Assembly: GCA_030562195.1 (NCBI GenBank)
Contig: CM060199.1
Coordinates: 19,364,338-19,428,337, forward strand
Direction of reading: 5' to 3'
DNA length: 64,000 nt
Source of the DNA: Nipponacmea schrenckii
Taxonomy: Eukaryota > Mollusca > Gastropoda > Lottiidae
The notes beneath the pieces were generated by a model. That model did not search any database. It was given only the letters and a program-made list of their open reading frames with translations, and was not told the DNA's origin. Positions 8,214-21,850 of the stretch are shown piece after piece (the stretch's first letter is position 1; each line of letters starts with the position of its first letter). A program made the position numbers and the translations under genes.

Positions 8214-9925
8214 AGAAGAGTGAATATTATCAGAAGATAGAATATAGTCAGGAGGAGAGAGAATATAGTTAAGAGAAGAGAGAATATAGTCAGGAGAAGA
8301 GAGAATATAGTCAGGAGAAGAGAGAATAAAGTCAGGAGAAGAGATAATATAGTCAGGAGGAGAGAGAATTTGGTCAGGAGGAGAGAGAATATAGTCAGGA
8401 GACGAGAGAATATAGTCAGGTTAAGAGAGAATATAGTCAGGAGACGAGAGAATATAGTCCGGAGAAGAGAGAATATAGTCAGGAGAAGAGATAATATAGT
8501 CAGGAGAAGAGAGAATATAGTCAGGAGAAGAGAGAATATAGTCAGGAGAAGAGAGAATATAGTCAGGAGGAGAGAGAATATAGTTAGGAGAAGAGAGATT
8601 ATAGTCAGGAGAAGAGATAATATAGGCCAGTAGACGAGAGAATATAGTCAGGAGAAGAGAGAATATAGTCAGGAGGAGAGAGAATATAGTCAGGAGAAGA
8701 GAGTATATAGTCAGTAGAAAAGAGAATATAGTCAGGAGGAGAGAGAATATAGTCAGGAGAAGAGTGAATATAGTCTGGCGAAGAGAGAATATAGTCAGAA
8801 GAAGAGAGAACATAGTCAGGAGAAGAGAGAATATAGTCAGAAGTAGAGAGAATATAGTCAGGAGAAGAGAGAATATAGTCAGAAGTAGAGAGAATATAGT
8901 AGAATATAGTCAGGAGGAGAGAGAATTTGGTCAGGAGGAGAGAGAATATAGTCAGGAGGAGAGAGAATATAGTCAGGAGAAGAGAGAATATAGTCAGGAG
9001 AAGAGAGAATATAGTCAGGAGGAGAGAGAATATAGTCAGGAGAAGAGAGAATATAGTCAGGTTAAGAGAGAGTTTAGTCAGGAGGAGAGAGAATATAGTC
9101 AGGAGAAGAGAGAATATAGTTAGGAGGAGAGAGAATATAGTTAAGAGAAGAGAGAATATAGTCAGGAGAAGAGAGAATATAGTCAGGAGAAGAGAGAATA
9201 AAGTCAGGAGAAGAGAGAATATAGTCAGGAGGAGAGAGAATTTGGTCAGGAGGAGAGAGAATATAGTCAGGAGACGAGAGAATATAGTCAGGTTAAGAGA
9301 GAATATAGTCAGGAGACGAGAGAATATAGTCCGGAGAAGAGAGAATATAGTCAGGAGAAGAGATAATATAGTCAGGAGAAGAGAGAATATAGTCAGGAGA
9401 AGAGAGAATATAGTCAGGAGAAGAGAGAATATAGTCAGGAGGAGAGAGAATATAGTTAGGAGAAGAGAGATTATAGTCAGGAGAAGAGATAATATAGGCC
9501 AGTAGACGAGAGAATATAGTCAGGAGGAGAGAGAATATAGTCAGGAGGAGAGAGAATATAGTCAGGAAAAGAGAGAATATAGTCAGGAGAAGAGAGAATA
9601 TAGTCAGGAGAAGAGAGAATATAGTCAGGAGGAGAGAGAATATAGTCAGGAGAAGAGAAAATATAGTCAGGAGGAGAGAGAATGTGGTGAGGAGGAGAGA
9701 GAATATACTCAGGAGAAGAGAGAATATAGTTAGGAGAAGAGAGAATATACTCAGAAGAAGAGTGAATATAGTCTGGCGATGAGAGAATAATAGTCAGAAG
9801 AGAGAGAAAAAAGTCAGGAAAATGGAGAATAGTGTCAGGAAAAGAGAAAATAAAGTCTGGAGAAAAGAGAATACTATAATTTGGAGAAGAGAGAATATAA
9901 TTATCTGGAGAAGAGAGAGTATTGT
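8214..9925. repeat. 21-bp purine-rich minisatellite
   Basis: The unit is GAATATAGTCAGGAGAAGAGA with AAG/GAG/ACG/TTAAG variants, roughly 75-80 copies, decaying from about 9780. The plus strand is about 80% purine. Because 21 is a multiple of three, open frames appear on both strands with 7-residue periods (VRRRENI, SQEEREY, LSSPDYI); they are artefacts. A block at about 8240-8640 recurs at 9112-9512, offset 872 bp, with the same private variants. Confidence 0.95.
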
Positions 9926-10413
9926 CAGGAATATTTAGGATGAAAGAGAATAGAGTAGAGACAGGAAAGGAGTCTGGTCAAGAGAGAATATTTTGCTAGA
10001 GAGAATTTTTTAGAGGAGAAGAAAACATTTACTCAACAAAACGAAACTTTTATTAAAGAGAATGGACAATATTGTGTGGGAAAAGAGACACACAAATACA
10101 TTTTGCAAACTCAAAGACCTAGCATTTTTAACAAAAACAAAATCTTACCCATGTTTCTATATCCATTCGCTTAAACTATTTTTCTTATTATAGAAATAAT
10201 TGAAGTGAAAATATAAATAAGATGATATCGATTACAATGAACATGTGTTCTAATGTAAATATTTTATTATTTACTTTTTATGATAATTAAAACGACATCT
10301 TGATCTTTATTTTTGTAACTAAGTAATTGTATTTTGTATCTATTGTATTAATTGCATATGTATATTGGATTTATGTCCAGTATTTTGTGATGGTTGTGGA
10401 TTGTTGTTTGAAA
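9926..10413. other. AT-rich spacer between two satellite arrays
   Basis: Begins as the decayed edge of the 21-bp array and becomes plain AT-rich sequence. I see no gene, tRNA or further repeat in it. Confidence 0.5.
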
Positions 10414-13400
10414 CCACACTGAATAGTGTTTGAAATCTACTCACTATCAATAATCTATTAATAAGTGATGAGTTGTATTTAAAAACAGTTCACTACACTG
10501 AATAGTGTTTGAAATCTACTCACTATCAATAATGTATTAATTCAGATATAATAAGTGATGAGTTGTGTTGAAAAAAAATACACCATACTGAATAGTGTTT
10601 GAAATCTACTCACTACCAATAATCAACTAATTTAGATATTATAAGTGATCAGTTGTGATTAAAAACAGTTCACCGTGCTGAGTAGTGTTTGAAATCTACT
10701 CACTATCAATAATCAACTAATTTAGATATAATAAGTGATGAATTGTGTTTAAAAACAGTTCACCATACTGAATAGTGTTTGAAATCTAATCACTATCAAT
10801 AATCTATTAATTTAGATATAATAAGTGATGAATTGTGTTTAAAAACAGTTCACCACACTGAGTAGTGTTTGAAATCTACTTACTATCAATAATCTATTAA
10901 TTTAGATATAATAATTGATAAGTTATGTTAAAAAACAGTTCACCACACTGAGTAGTGTTTGAAATCTACTTACTATCAATAATCTATTAATTTAGATATA
11001 ATAATTGATAAGTTATGTTAAAAAACAGTTCACCACACTGAGTAGTGTTTGAAATCTACTCACTATCAATAATCTATTAATTTAGATATAATAAGTGATG
11101 AGTTGTATTTAAAAACAGTTCACCATACTGAATAGTGTTTGAAATCTACTTACTATCAATAATCTATTAATTTAGATATAATAAGTGATGAGTTGTGTTT
11201 AAAAACAGTTCACCACACTGAGTAGTGTTTGAAATCTACTTACTATCAATAATCTATTAATTTAGATATAATAAGTGATGAGTTGTGTTTAAAAACAGTT
11301 CACTATACTGAATAGTGTTTGAAATCTACTCACTATCAATAATCTATTAATTTAGATATAATAAGTGATGAGTTGTGTTTAAAAACAGTTCACCACACTG
11401 AGTAGTGTTTGAAATCTACTTACTATCAATAATCTATTAATTTAGATATAATAAGTGATGAGTTGTGTTTAAAAACAGTTCACCACACTGAGTAGTGTTT
11501 GAAATCTACTCACTATCAATAATCAACTAATTTAGATATAATAAGTGATGAGTTGTGTTTAAAAACAGTTCACCATACTGAGTAGTGTTTGAAATCTACT
11601 TACTATCAATAATCTATTAATTTAGATATAATAATTGATAAGTTGTGTTTAAAAACAGGTCACCACACTGAATAGTGTTTGATATCTACTTACTGTCAAT
11701 AATGTATTAATTTAGATATAATAAGTGATGAGTTGTGTTTAAAAACAGTTCACCATACTGAGTAGTGTTTGAAATCTACTTACTATCAATAATCAACCAA
11801 TTTAGATATTATAAGTGATGAGTTGTGTTTAAAAAACAGTTCACCATACTAAGTAGTGTTTGGAATCTACTCACTATCAATAATCTATTAATTTAGATAT
11901 AATAAGTGATGAGTTGTGTTTAAAAACAGTTCACCATACTGAGTAGTGTTTGAAATCTATTTACTATCAATAATCAACCAATTTAGATATTATAAGTGAT
12001 GAGTTGTGTTTAAAAACAGTTCACCATACTGAGTAGTGTTTGAAATCTACTTACTATCAATAATCTATTAATTAAGATATAATAAGTGATGATTTGTATT
12101 TAAAAACAGTTCACCACAGTGAATAGTGTTTGAAATCTACTCTCTATCAATAATCAACTAATTTAGATATAATAAGTGATGAGTTGTATTTAAAAACAGT
12201 TCACCATACTGAATAGTGTTTGAAATCTACTCACTATCAATAATCTATTAATTAAGATATAATAAGTGATGATTTGTATTTAAAAACAGTTCACCACAGT
12301 GAATAGTGTTTGAAATCTACTCTCTATCAATAATCTATTAATTTAGATATAATAAGTGATGAGTTGTGTTAAAAAACAGTTCACCACACTGAATAGTGTT
12401 TGAAATCTACTCTCTATCAATAATCAACTAATTTAGATATAATAAGTGATGAGTTGTGTTTAAAAACAGTTCACCATACTGAGTAGTGTTTGAAATCTAC
12501 TTACTATCAATAATCAACCAATTTAGATATTATAAGTGATGAGTTGTGTTTAAAAACAGTTCACCATACTGAGTAGTGTTTGAAATCTACTCACTATCAA
12601 TAATCTATTAATTTAGATATAATAAGTGATGATTTGTATTTAAAAACAGTTCACCACAGTGAATAGAGTTTGAAATCTACTCACTATCAATAATCTATTA
12701 ATTTAGATATAATAAGTGATGAGTTGTGTTTAAAAACAGTTCACCACACTGAGTAGTGTTTGAAATCTACTTACTATCAATAATCAACCAATTTATATAT
12801 AATAAGTGATGAGTTGTGTTTAAAAACAGGTCACCACACTGAATAGTGTTTGAAGTCTACTTACTGTCAATAATGTATTAATTTAGATATAATAAGTGAT
12901 GAGTTGTGTTTAAAAACAGTTCACCATACTGAGTAGTGTTTGAAATCTACTTACTATCAATAATCAACCAATTTAGATATTATAAGTGATGAGTTGTGTT
13001 TAAAAACAGTTCACCACACTGAGTAGTGTTTTGGAATCTACTCACTATCAATAATCAACTAATTTAGATATAATAAGTGATGAGTTGTGTTTAAAAACAG
13101 TTCACCATACTGAGTAGTGTTTGAAATCTACTCACTATCAATAATCAACTAATTTAGATATAATAAGTGATGAGTTGTGTTCAAAAACAGTTCACCACAG
13201 TGAATAGTGTTTGAAATCTACTCACTATCAATAATCTATTAATTTAGATATAATAAGTGATGAGTTGTATTTAAAAACAGTTCACCATACTGAGTAGTGT
13301 TTGAAATCTACTTACTATCAATAATCAACCAATTTAGATATAATAATTGATAAGTTATGTTTAAAAACAGTTCACTATACTGAATAGTGTTTGAAATCTA

Positions 13401-15930
13401 CTCACTATCAATAATCTATTAATTTAGATATAATAAGTGATGAGTTGTGTTCAAAAACAGTTCACCACAGTGAATAGTGTTTGAAATCTACTCACTATCA
13501 ATAATCTATTAATTTAGATATAATAAGTGATGAGTTGTATTTAAAAACAGTTCACCATACTGAGTAGTGTTTGAAATCTACTTACTATCAATAATCAACC
13601 AATTTAGATATAATAATTGATAAGTTATGTTTAAAAACAGTTCACTATACTGAATAGTGTTTGAAATCTACTCACTATCAATAATCTATTAATTTAGATA
13701 TAATAAGTGATGAGTTGTATTTAAAAACAGTTCACCATACTGAGTAGTGTTTGAAATCTACTTACTATCAATAATCAACCAATTTAGATATAATAAGTGA
13801 TGAGTTATGTTTAAAAACAGTTCACTATACTGAATAATGTTTGAAATCTACTCACTATCAATAATCAACTAATTGAATAGTGTTTGAAATCTACTCACTA
13901 TCAATAATCAACTAATTTAGATATAATAATTGATAAGTTATGTTTAAAAACAGTTCACTATACTGAATAATGTTTGAAATCTACTCACTATCAATAATCA
14001 ACTAATTTAGATATAATAAGTGATGAGTTGTGTTTAAAAACAGTTCACCATACTGAGTAGTGTTTGAAATCTACTCACTATCAATAATCTATTAATTTAG
14101 ATATAATAAGTGATGATTTGTATTTAAAAACAGTTCACCACAGTGAATAGTGTTTGAAATCTACTCTCTATCAATAATCTATTAATTTAGATATAATAAG
14201 TGATGAGTTGTGTTATAAAACAGTTCACCACACTGAATAGTGTTTGAAATCTACTCTCTATCAATAATCAACTAATTAAGATATAATAAGTGATGAGTTG
14301 TGTTTAAAAACAGTTCACCACACTGAGTAGTGTTTGAAATCTACTTACTATCAATAATCTATTAATTTAGATATAATAAGTGATGAGTTGTGTTATAAAA
14401 CAGTTCACCACACTGAATAGTGTTTGAAATCTACTCTCTATCAATAATCAACTAATTAAGATATAATAAGTGATGAGTTGTGTTTAAAAACAGTTCACCA
14501 CACTGAGTAGTGTTTGAAATCTACTCTCTATCAATAATCAACTAATTTAGATATAATAAGTGATGAGTTGTGTTTAAAAACAGTTCACTATACTAAGTAG
14601 TGTTTGAAATCTACTCTCTATCAATAATCAACTAATTTAGATATAATAAGTGATGAGTTGTATTTAAAAACAGTTCACTATACTGAATAGTGTTTGAAAT
14701 CTACTCTCTATCAATAATCTATTAATTTAGATATTATAAGTGATGAGTTGTGTTTAAAAACAGTTCACCACACTGAGTAGTGTTTGAAATCTACTTACTA
14801 TCAATAATCTATTAATTTAGATATAATAAGCGATGAGTTGTGTTTAAAACCAGTTCACCACACTTAATAGTGTTTGAAATCTACTCACTATCAATAATCA
14901 ACTAATTTAGATATAATAATTGATAAGTTATGTTTAAAAACAGTTCACTATACTGAATAATGTTTGAAATCTACTCACTATCAATAATCAACTAATTTAG
15001 ATATAATAAGTGATGAGTTGTGTTTAAAAACAGTTCACCATACTAAGTAGTGTTTGAAATCTACTCACTATCAATAATCTATTAATTTAGATATAATAAG
15101 CGATGAGTTGTGTTTAAAACCAGTTCACCACACTGAATAGTGTTTGAAATCTACTCACTATCAATAATCAACTAATTTAGATATAATAATTGATAAGTTA
15201 TGTTTAAAAACAGTTCACTATACTGAATAATGTTTGAAATCTACTCACTATCAATAATCAACTAATTTAGATATAATAAGTGATGAGTTGTGTTTAAAAA
15301 CAGTTCACCATACTGAGTAGTGTTTGAAATCTACTCACTATCAATAATCTATTAATTTAGATATAATAAGCGATGAGTTGTATTTAAAAACAGTTCACCA
15401 TACTAAGTAGTGTTTGAAATCTACTCACTATCAATAATCTATTAATTTAGATATAATAAGTGATGAGTTGTATTTAAAAACAGTTCACCATACTAAGTAG
15501 TGTTTGAAATCTACTCACTATCAATAATCTATTAATTTAGATATAATAAGTGATGAGTTGTGTTTAAAAACAGTTCACCATACTAAGTAGTGTTTGAAAT
15601 CTACTTACTATCAATAATCTATTAATTTAGATATAATAAGTGATGAGTTGTGTTTAAAAACAGGTCACCACACTGAATAGTGTTTGAAATCTACTTACTA
15701 TCAATAATCTATTAATTTAGATATAATAAGTGATGAGTTGTGTTTAAAAACAGTTCACCACACTGAGTAGTGTTTGAAATCTACTCACTATCAATAATCA
15801 ACTAATTTAGATATAATAAGTGATGAGTTGTGTTTAAAAACAGTTCACCATACTAAGTAGTGTTTGAAATCTACTCACTATCAATAATCAACTTATTTAG
15901 ATATAATAAGTGATGCGTTGTGTTTAAAAA
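10414..15930. repeat. 90-bp satellite array, about 61 monomers
   Basis: The monomer runs TAGTGTTTGAAATCTACT, CACTATCAATAATCTATTAA, TTTAGATATAATAAGTGATG, AGTTGTGTTTAAAAACAG, TTCACCATACTGA. Register is strict at 90 bp over 5.5 kb. Variable sites recur (CTATTAA or CAACTAA; AGTGATGAG or ATTGATAAG; CACTATC, TACTATC or TCTATC). Private variants show higher-order copying at 180 and 270 bp. No frame stays open, so it is non-coding. The 5' end has a shortened monomer and the 3' end stops at GTTTAAAAAGAATAGC. Confidence 0.97.
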
Positions 15931-17148
15931 GAATAGCAAATTAATGTTGTCTGAAAATGTCAGAGCTTATATTCAGTTATTTCCCTTTATATCCTCTGAT
16001 GTGCAACTCTTATCTTGACTGGTTATCATGAAAACGAAAAACCAATGTTTATAGCTTTAGTAGATATTTTTAACAGTTAATTTAACCAATACTACAACTC
16101 TCGTATTGACTAGAATTAGAATTCCATCACTGTTAATTAATTAATTGGTATAAGTCGTACTGCGAATTAACACTACCATCATTTCCATGGAAGTCTACGT
16201 GTAAATTATACTGGTCCGTTTATTTGATATATTCTTGTCACGCAATGTAGACTATAATTACAATATAAAAAGAGCATTGATATTGTTCTGGACTGTAACT
16301 ATGGCGAAAATGTTATACCAATCGAATATTATGTTGTTGTTTTTTTAAGAAAAAGGATTATTTTTAGTTTTATACTTTTGTTAGATGAAATGGATGGATT
16401 TAAAGTCCTAATTTTCTGTGTCTGGAGTTATGAAGACTGAATGACCATGCAGTTTGACATTAATGAAATTTAGCAATGACTGCAGCATAAGCCTACTAAT
16501 TTTTATCTATTGATGGATATCGAACGAACGTACACCGTCTACGGCATACAGGCCAAAGTAAATTGTCCCATTCGAGCGATAGGGGAATATCACTAACTCG
16601 GGTTGAAAAATCCTAAGGTGTTGCTTTGAATATGTTATCCTTGGAGGAAGATGTGATATCAGACTTGATCAGCTTCCAGAGAGTTCCTGAAGCTATTTTA
16701 TCAAAACATATACATTATACACACATATATGCAAAAAACGGTGGCGGGGGCGCTAATGATCAGGGATACTGACTAATGATATACCAAAGAGTGGAAGATT
16801 ACTCTAAAGTTCCAAAGGCTACAAGACTAGCTTAAAGAGCCAGCCATACTGAAGTAATCTCTTTCCGTTTCGAAATATGCATAAGCCCGATTGTTCTTAT
16901 TCAAATATTTCATACAAATTTCCAGTGCAGTGATGAAATTAAGTAGTTTATGAAAATACAGATATAGGTCACACAAATAAACGTCTCTACGTCAGTATTT
17001 TATTTATCCGTTAAGTGAATATTTGAATAATATCCACGTTCAGAGACATAAAAACGTCTGATGTTACGGGTAAATAACCTCGGTTGGGTGGTAGTAAAAA
17101 TATGTAGTGATACTCATAAACTCCTCACAAGTGATATACAGCATAAAG
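15931..17148. other. Intergenic, nothing recognised
   Basis: AT-rich single-copy-looking sequence. No ORF of note, tRNA or repeat could be supported. Confidence 0.5.
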
Positions 17149-17325
17149 TACATAATATAGCGCGTAAAGTACTTATATACCGCGTGAAGTACAGATTTCA
17201 GATTTACTGCCGAAAATACAGATTTACCTCCTAAAGTGCAGATTTACCTAGTTTAAATTGACTGCGTAAATTGCAGATTTACCACGTTAAGTGCACATTT
17301 ACCTCGAAAAGTACAAGTGCCTTGT
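17149..17325. repeat. Degenerate 22-bp tandem repeat
   Basis: About eight diverged units of the type CGTAAAGTACAGATTTACCTC, for example near 17181, 17207, 17232, 17266 and 17290. Confidence 0.6.
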
Positions 17326-17370
17326 TATTAAAGAAGTGTCTTATACCATAATATATTACCTTTTGTTCTT
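17326..17370 (+). repeat. Dispersed repeat family B, fragment
   Basis: GCCTTGTTATTAAAGAAGTG followed by TCTTATACCATAATATATTA matches a segment also seen near 19392, 44756, 47070 and 47855. Confidence 0.45.
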
Positions 17371-18904
17371 TTACATTATTATACAATAATTCTGTTCACC
17401 ACTGGGACTAAGAGCGAATAATAAGATCAAATTATTTATTATTAACTCCAACGTTTTTAACCACAAGAAATTATAGGAATAAAAACAAAATTCATACTTT
17501 AAGGAAACACTGTTTTGACAGTAATTGAATCGTCAACAAATTTGTCAAAATATACAAAGACCAGCTTATCTCGTCATTTCAACGGTGAATAACAACAAGG
17601 GAATTCTCTGTCACAGTTGTCGTCAATATATAGGTATTTAATGAGAAGGAATTGTGTGTATTATGATAAGTTTGTTTGAGCAAGGCCACAAACCCCTCTA
17701 TATCAATTTCGAAAGCTTTGGAATAAAATGTGTCGAACTAGTTTAATAAAAAAATAATCTGGGCATGAAGGTAGTTGTATCTAACTTCAATCTTTGCTAA
17801 ACTTTTCATATATGCTTGATAATCATATTCGGTTGGTCAAAAATGCGCATCTATATCGATCTTGTGCATTTGCAATGTATTCTCCAGGTTAACAATGTAT
17901 CCGAAACTAAGAAATCCCTTTTTTGTGAAATTTTCGTTGATGGTTACTGTTTGTGACAAATATCAACGACATTCGATGAAATATTTAATAGGTGATTCAG
18001 CAACTATCCTTCACATAACTATTTATTGTAAACTCTACGATAAGCAATTATTTTCAATGAAAAAAAAGGAATGCTTTTGAATGCATCAAGGTTAAATATT
18101 TTCCTACACCTATCTTTGTTACTATATTACAATGGCATCATGACAAAAGAGCAAAACCGCGATTGATATACAAGTGAATGAACTGGTAGCGAGATCAAGG
18201 CCATTGTCCTGACATAAAACTGACCGCTGGCTATTCTCAACGATAACCGTGACATATTCTAATATGATATACCGTATAGAAATGGAAAGTTTAATACATC
18301 AATAAAATCTCTGAGCAGCCTATGGTCATCTCGTATCTCTCAACTGGTCAGTTGATTACCTCGAGGGACAAGTTATTGTCCAGTTAACATATTAATATCA
18401 GAAAGATGATGTGTTATCAGCAAAACAAAGTTGTAATTTCACGTGACTTCTGAGACTATCTTAATTCCCTTTATCGCCATCTCTCAAGGCCCTGTCACTC
18501 TAGAATACAACATTGAACTTCATAGACAGTCGATCACTGTTTTTTTCTTTTTTTTCCAGGTTGGAAAATTAAATTCGAAATAAATATTTATGTCATACTT
18601 TCATACACCTGTTTGGGCTTACGAAGTGAAATTGGTGTTTGAGAGCAAGCATTTAACTACAAACCACCACGGCTTTTCGCAAGATCGATTACAGCATCAC
18701 CAAACCTCTTTCATTTAAGCGCGGTAGCCCCTCTCCCCTTGAAAAATTTGACTTGTTACTAGTGCACTCAGGAACACTTTGACGTTCATTGATAAGCACC
18801 TGATTTGTCTAATAAAGATTGGCAATTCAATCTATTTTTTTCGCTAGGACAATAGCATTAGGTTACTCTTTTTCGATTTCCACCTGTCGAGGGATCTGTA
18901 AAGC
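17371..18904. other. Intergenic, nothing recognised
   Basis: No credible coding exon. The short open frame at 17862-18080 lacks any family resemblance or splice support. Confidence 0.45.
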
Positions 18905-19022
18905 ACACAGCCTGTGTCACGGCGAGGGGGGGGGGGCGGAGTTTGATATCCAATCCGAAAGACTAAACGTGTTTTTCCATGTCAGTCCCTCCGATCTGCA
19001 TCACTGACAAGAGGAACTCGAA
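18905..19022 (+). repeat. Dispersed repeat family A (hairpin-core element)
   Basis: CACAGCCTGTGTCAC..., TTTTTCCATGTCAGTCCCTC, GCATCACTGACAAG and a GAACTCGAAT end match the family at 27258, 30420 and 53304. The middle is interrupted by a poly-G tract. TGTCAGT and ACTGACA can pair as a 7-bp stem. Confidence 0.7.
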
Positions 19023-19374
19023 TAGAAGAAAGTATAGATAGATATTGAATTGATATATCATGCCATGACAATCAATGTCTATATCAGTTATCCGAGGCGG
19101 ACATCTCAACCAAAAATAGCTGACAGACATTGAAAGATATTTCCGACAGTAGGCTATGTATATAGCTGACAGCGAGGAGAGTCTTTTGAAACGCCATTAC
19201 TGTCATAGTATTAGCATGGTCCACTTATCAAAAGAAATTCTAGGGCTTTTTCACTATCTGGTTGTTTACAAGAAATAAGACAGAACTGTTAAACAGCAAC
19301 GGAAGATATTCTAACTCTACAAGCCTCTACAAGTTAAATGTGTACAGATGTATAAATAGTGTGGAAAGTTATGT

Positions 19375-19490
19375 ATTTTATCATTTTCAGAAGTGTGCTT
19401 ATTCCATTATATTGCATTGTGTTTGTGATTACAGATGCAGTGAGTTAGATACCGGAAGGTCAAGGGTTCAATCTTACAAAAGGTCGAGAT
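19375..19490 (+). repeat. Dispersed repeat family B with tRNA-like boxes (possible SINE remnant)
   Basis: AGAAGTGTGCTTATTCCATT and GTTTGTGATTACAG match other family B copies. Directly downstream GATGCAGTGAGTTAG and GGTCAAGGGTTCAATC resemble decayed A and B boxes of a tRNA-derived SINE. Distance between boxes is shorter than in a true tRNA, so a functional tRNA is excluded. Confidence 0.4.
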
Positions 19491-19504
19491 GAACTTTTGG
19501 ATTA

Positions 19505-19615
19505 TTCAATTCGGTTTTCCCTTTTGGTTATTGATGCATGTCTGAAGGACTAACATGGAAAAAAGTCTATTGGTCGGATATGTGAATAAACCGAGGCCAA
19601 GTGTTCTACAGGTTA
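19505..19615 (-). repeat. Dispersed repeat family A, inverted copy
   Basis: Reverse complement reads CCTGTAGAACACTTGGCCTC, GGTTTATT, TTTTTTCCATGTTAGTCC and AAGGGAAAACCGAATTGAA, colinear with the copy at 27258. It is the most diverged copy, and its hairpin stem is broken. Confidence 0.75.
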
Positions 19616-21164
19616 TTGACAATTAAATGATTCCAATTTTGTTAAGGTGGTTACGAGTAATTCTATAATAAGAGTGAATGTGATAATACCGCCCTATAAT
19701 GGACCAATCAGTCAGCAATTCGAAACAAAAACCATGTCGTAGCAAAGATAGGACTATTGGCTATTTTGTCTTTCAGTCAATCGAATTCAAATTTCTTAAG
19801 TCTGGTTCTGGTTTACGAGTTTGTCTTTAATTACTCAACAGAAAACATTAGTCCGAATCACCAAGTCCCAATTAGCAACGCCATGGATATAATCCGAGTT
19901 TTCAACTTGTCACGCACACCCCCTTCACGTGTCTAGAAGATCCGTAGACAAAACTTTTGCAATACTTGATGTGACCTAGCTTATACAACACCATACTTCT
20001 GGCTTTTTCAAGCGGTGAATATTCAAAATGGTTTACAACCAAATAAGGTAATAGCAAAATATCAAAGTAAAGGTACATCAAAATGTACTTTTAACATGAC
20101 GATTTAGATACCAGACACAACAACCGTGGCATCTAACCTAGGTCTGTTAATATAATAATATTCCAGACAGACAGTTGTCATAACGCTGATTTCATTCACA
20201 AAAAACAGAGAACACAATTAATCAACGTGTCTTAAGCAGAAAAAAATAATATTAATTGGCTAATAATATTGTGTTCGTGTCTTCATATCTGCATTACAAC
20301 AATTTCGACGACGCATAGCCGTAGGCGCTATGGAATGAAATGCATCCTTTTAATACATCGGCTGCACTGAAATGTGCCGGTGTCCTGGCAAAATTTCTCT
20401 CATTGTACACTGCAAGGCGTCGTCATTGACCCATAAGGTGCACTTCATTTTCGATTAAATTTCTTATAACTAAACATTTTGTCACTATGGCTGATCGAGC
20501 GTTAGTCCGATAACCAACTGGTCCAGAATTCGAGTATTGTAACCTTATATTGAAAGGTAAAAAGAAATGGGAGCTTGCTTAGTTTTTAACTTTAATCATA
20601 CAAAACAAGTGTGTTCCTTCGAGTATTTCAGAATATTCAAAACGCGATCCGGTAAAAGCATACTTGATGAAAACCCAATAACTATCAATCATTTCAATAT
20701 TAACTTAACCATAGCCAGCAGATTTTATTAATCTCGTTGACATTTCAATACTCAGACAATTCACAGAATGTTTCCAGGCAAAAAATAATTCCAATTTCAA
20801 TTGATGGTGAAGAAATACGACTCACCACGACTGTTGTGCTAGGATTTAATTAAATAAACTGATAAGGTTTTCATGTCTCAGATATTGAAAAGCTAATTGG
20901 TAAACGAGTATGTGGTGTATTTTAAAAATCTGCTCTCGGTTTGTAAGACTTAATATGATCAAAATAAGCATTATTTATTTCCTTGAATATAAGCTTTTTG
21001 TACATTATACCTTCACGCCTTTAAAGGCATTACGTAATCTATCGTTTTGTTCATTGCTTTTGGGACCAGAAATAATTTTTTTGGGGGGGGGGGGGATTTC
21101 TACGGTTGTTTGATGTACTGAAATTTGATGAATTTATTTCATACACCCATGTTATAAATAGGTA
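19616..21164. other. Intergenic, nothing recognised
   Basis: AT-rich; includes a poly-G tract near 21081-21094. No gene supported. Confidence 0.45.
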
Positions 21165-21850
21165 GAATATCACCCACATCTAGCAAGGTATTGATGTTAC
21201 CGGGACTACGATACTATCCACATCTAACAGGGTATTGATACTAGTGGAACTACGATATCATTCATATCTAACAGGGTATTGATACTAGTGGAACTACGAT
21301 ATCATTCACATCTAACAGGGTATTGATACTACCGGAACTACGATATCGTCCACATCTAACAGGGTATTAATACTACCGAGACTACGATATTATCCAAATC
21401 TAACAGGGTATTAATACTACCGGGACTACGATATTATGCACATCTAACAGGGTATTGATACTACCAGGATTGCGATATTATCCACATCTAACAGGGTATT
21501 GATACTACCGATACTACGATATCATTCACATCTAACAGGGTATTGATACTACCGGGACTACGATATTATCCACATCTAACAGGGTATTGATACTACTGGA
21601 ACTACGATATTATCCACATCTAACAGGGAATTGATACTACCGGAACTACGATATCGTCCACATCTAACGAGGTATTGATTCTACCAGGATTGCGATATTA
21701 TCCACAGCTAACAGGGTATTGATACTACCGGAACTACGATATTATCCACATCTAACAGGATACTGATACTACCGGGACTACGATGTTATCCAAATCTAAC
21801 AGGATACTGACACTACCGGAACTACGATATTATCCAAATCTAACAGGGTA
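21165..21850. repeat. 44-bp minisatellite, about 16 copies
   Basis: Unit: CATCTAACAGGGTATTGATA, CTACCGG(G/A)ACTACGATAT, TATCCA. Variant blocks (CTAGTGGAAC; ATCATTCACA) recur locally. Non-coding. Confidence 0.93.

Noticed and set aside
8370..9505. Long open frames of 87-192 codons with VRRRENI, SQEEREY and LSSPDYI repeats on both strands
   Set aside because: They follow from a 21-bp unit that is a multiple of three and has no stop codon in several frames. No start context, splice sites or domains support them.
10414..15930. CRISPR array (regular 90-bp repeats)
   Set aside because: The whole 90-bp unit is repeated with no unique spacers, and the context is eukaryotic.
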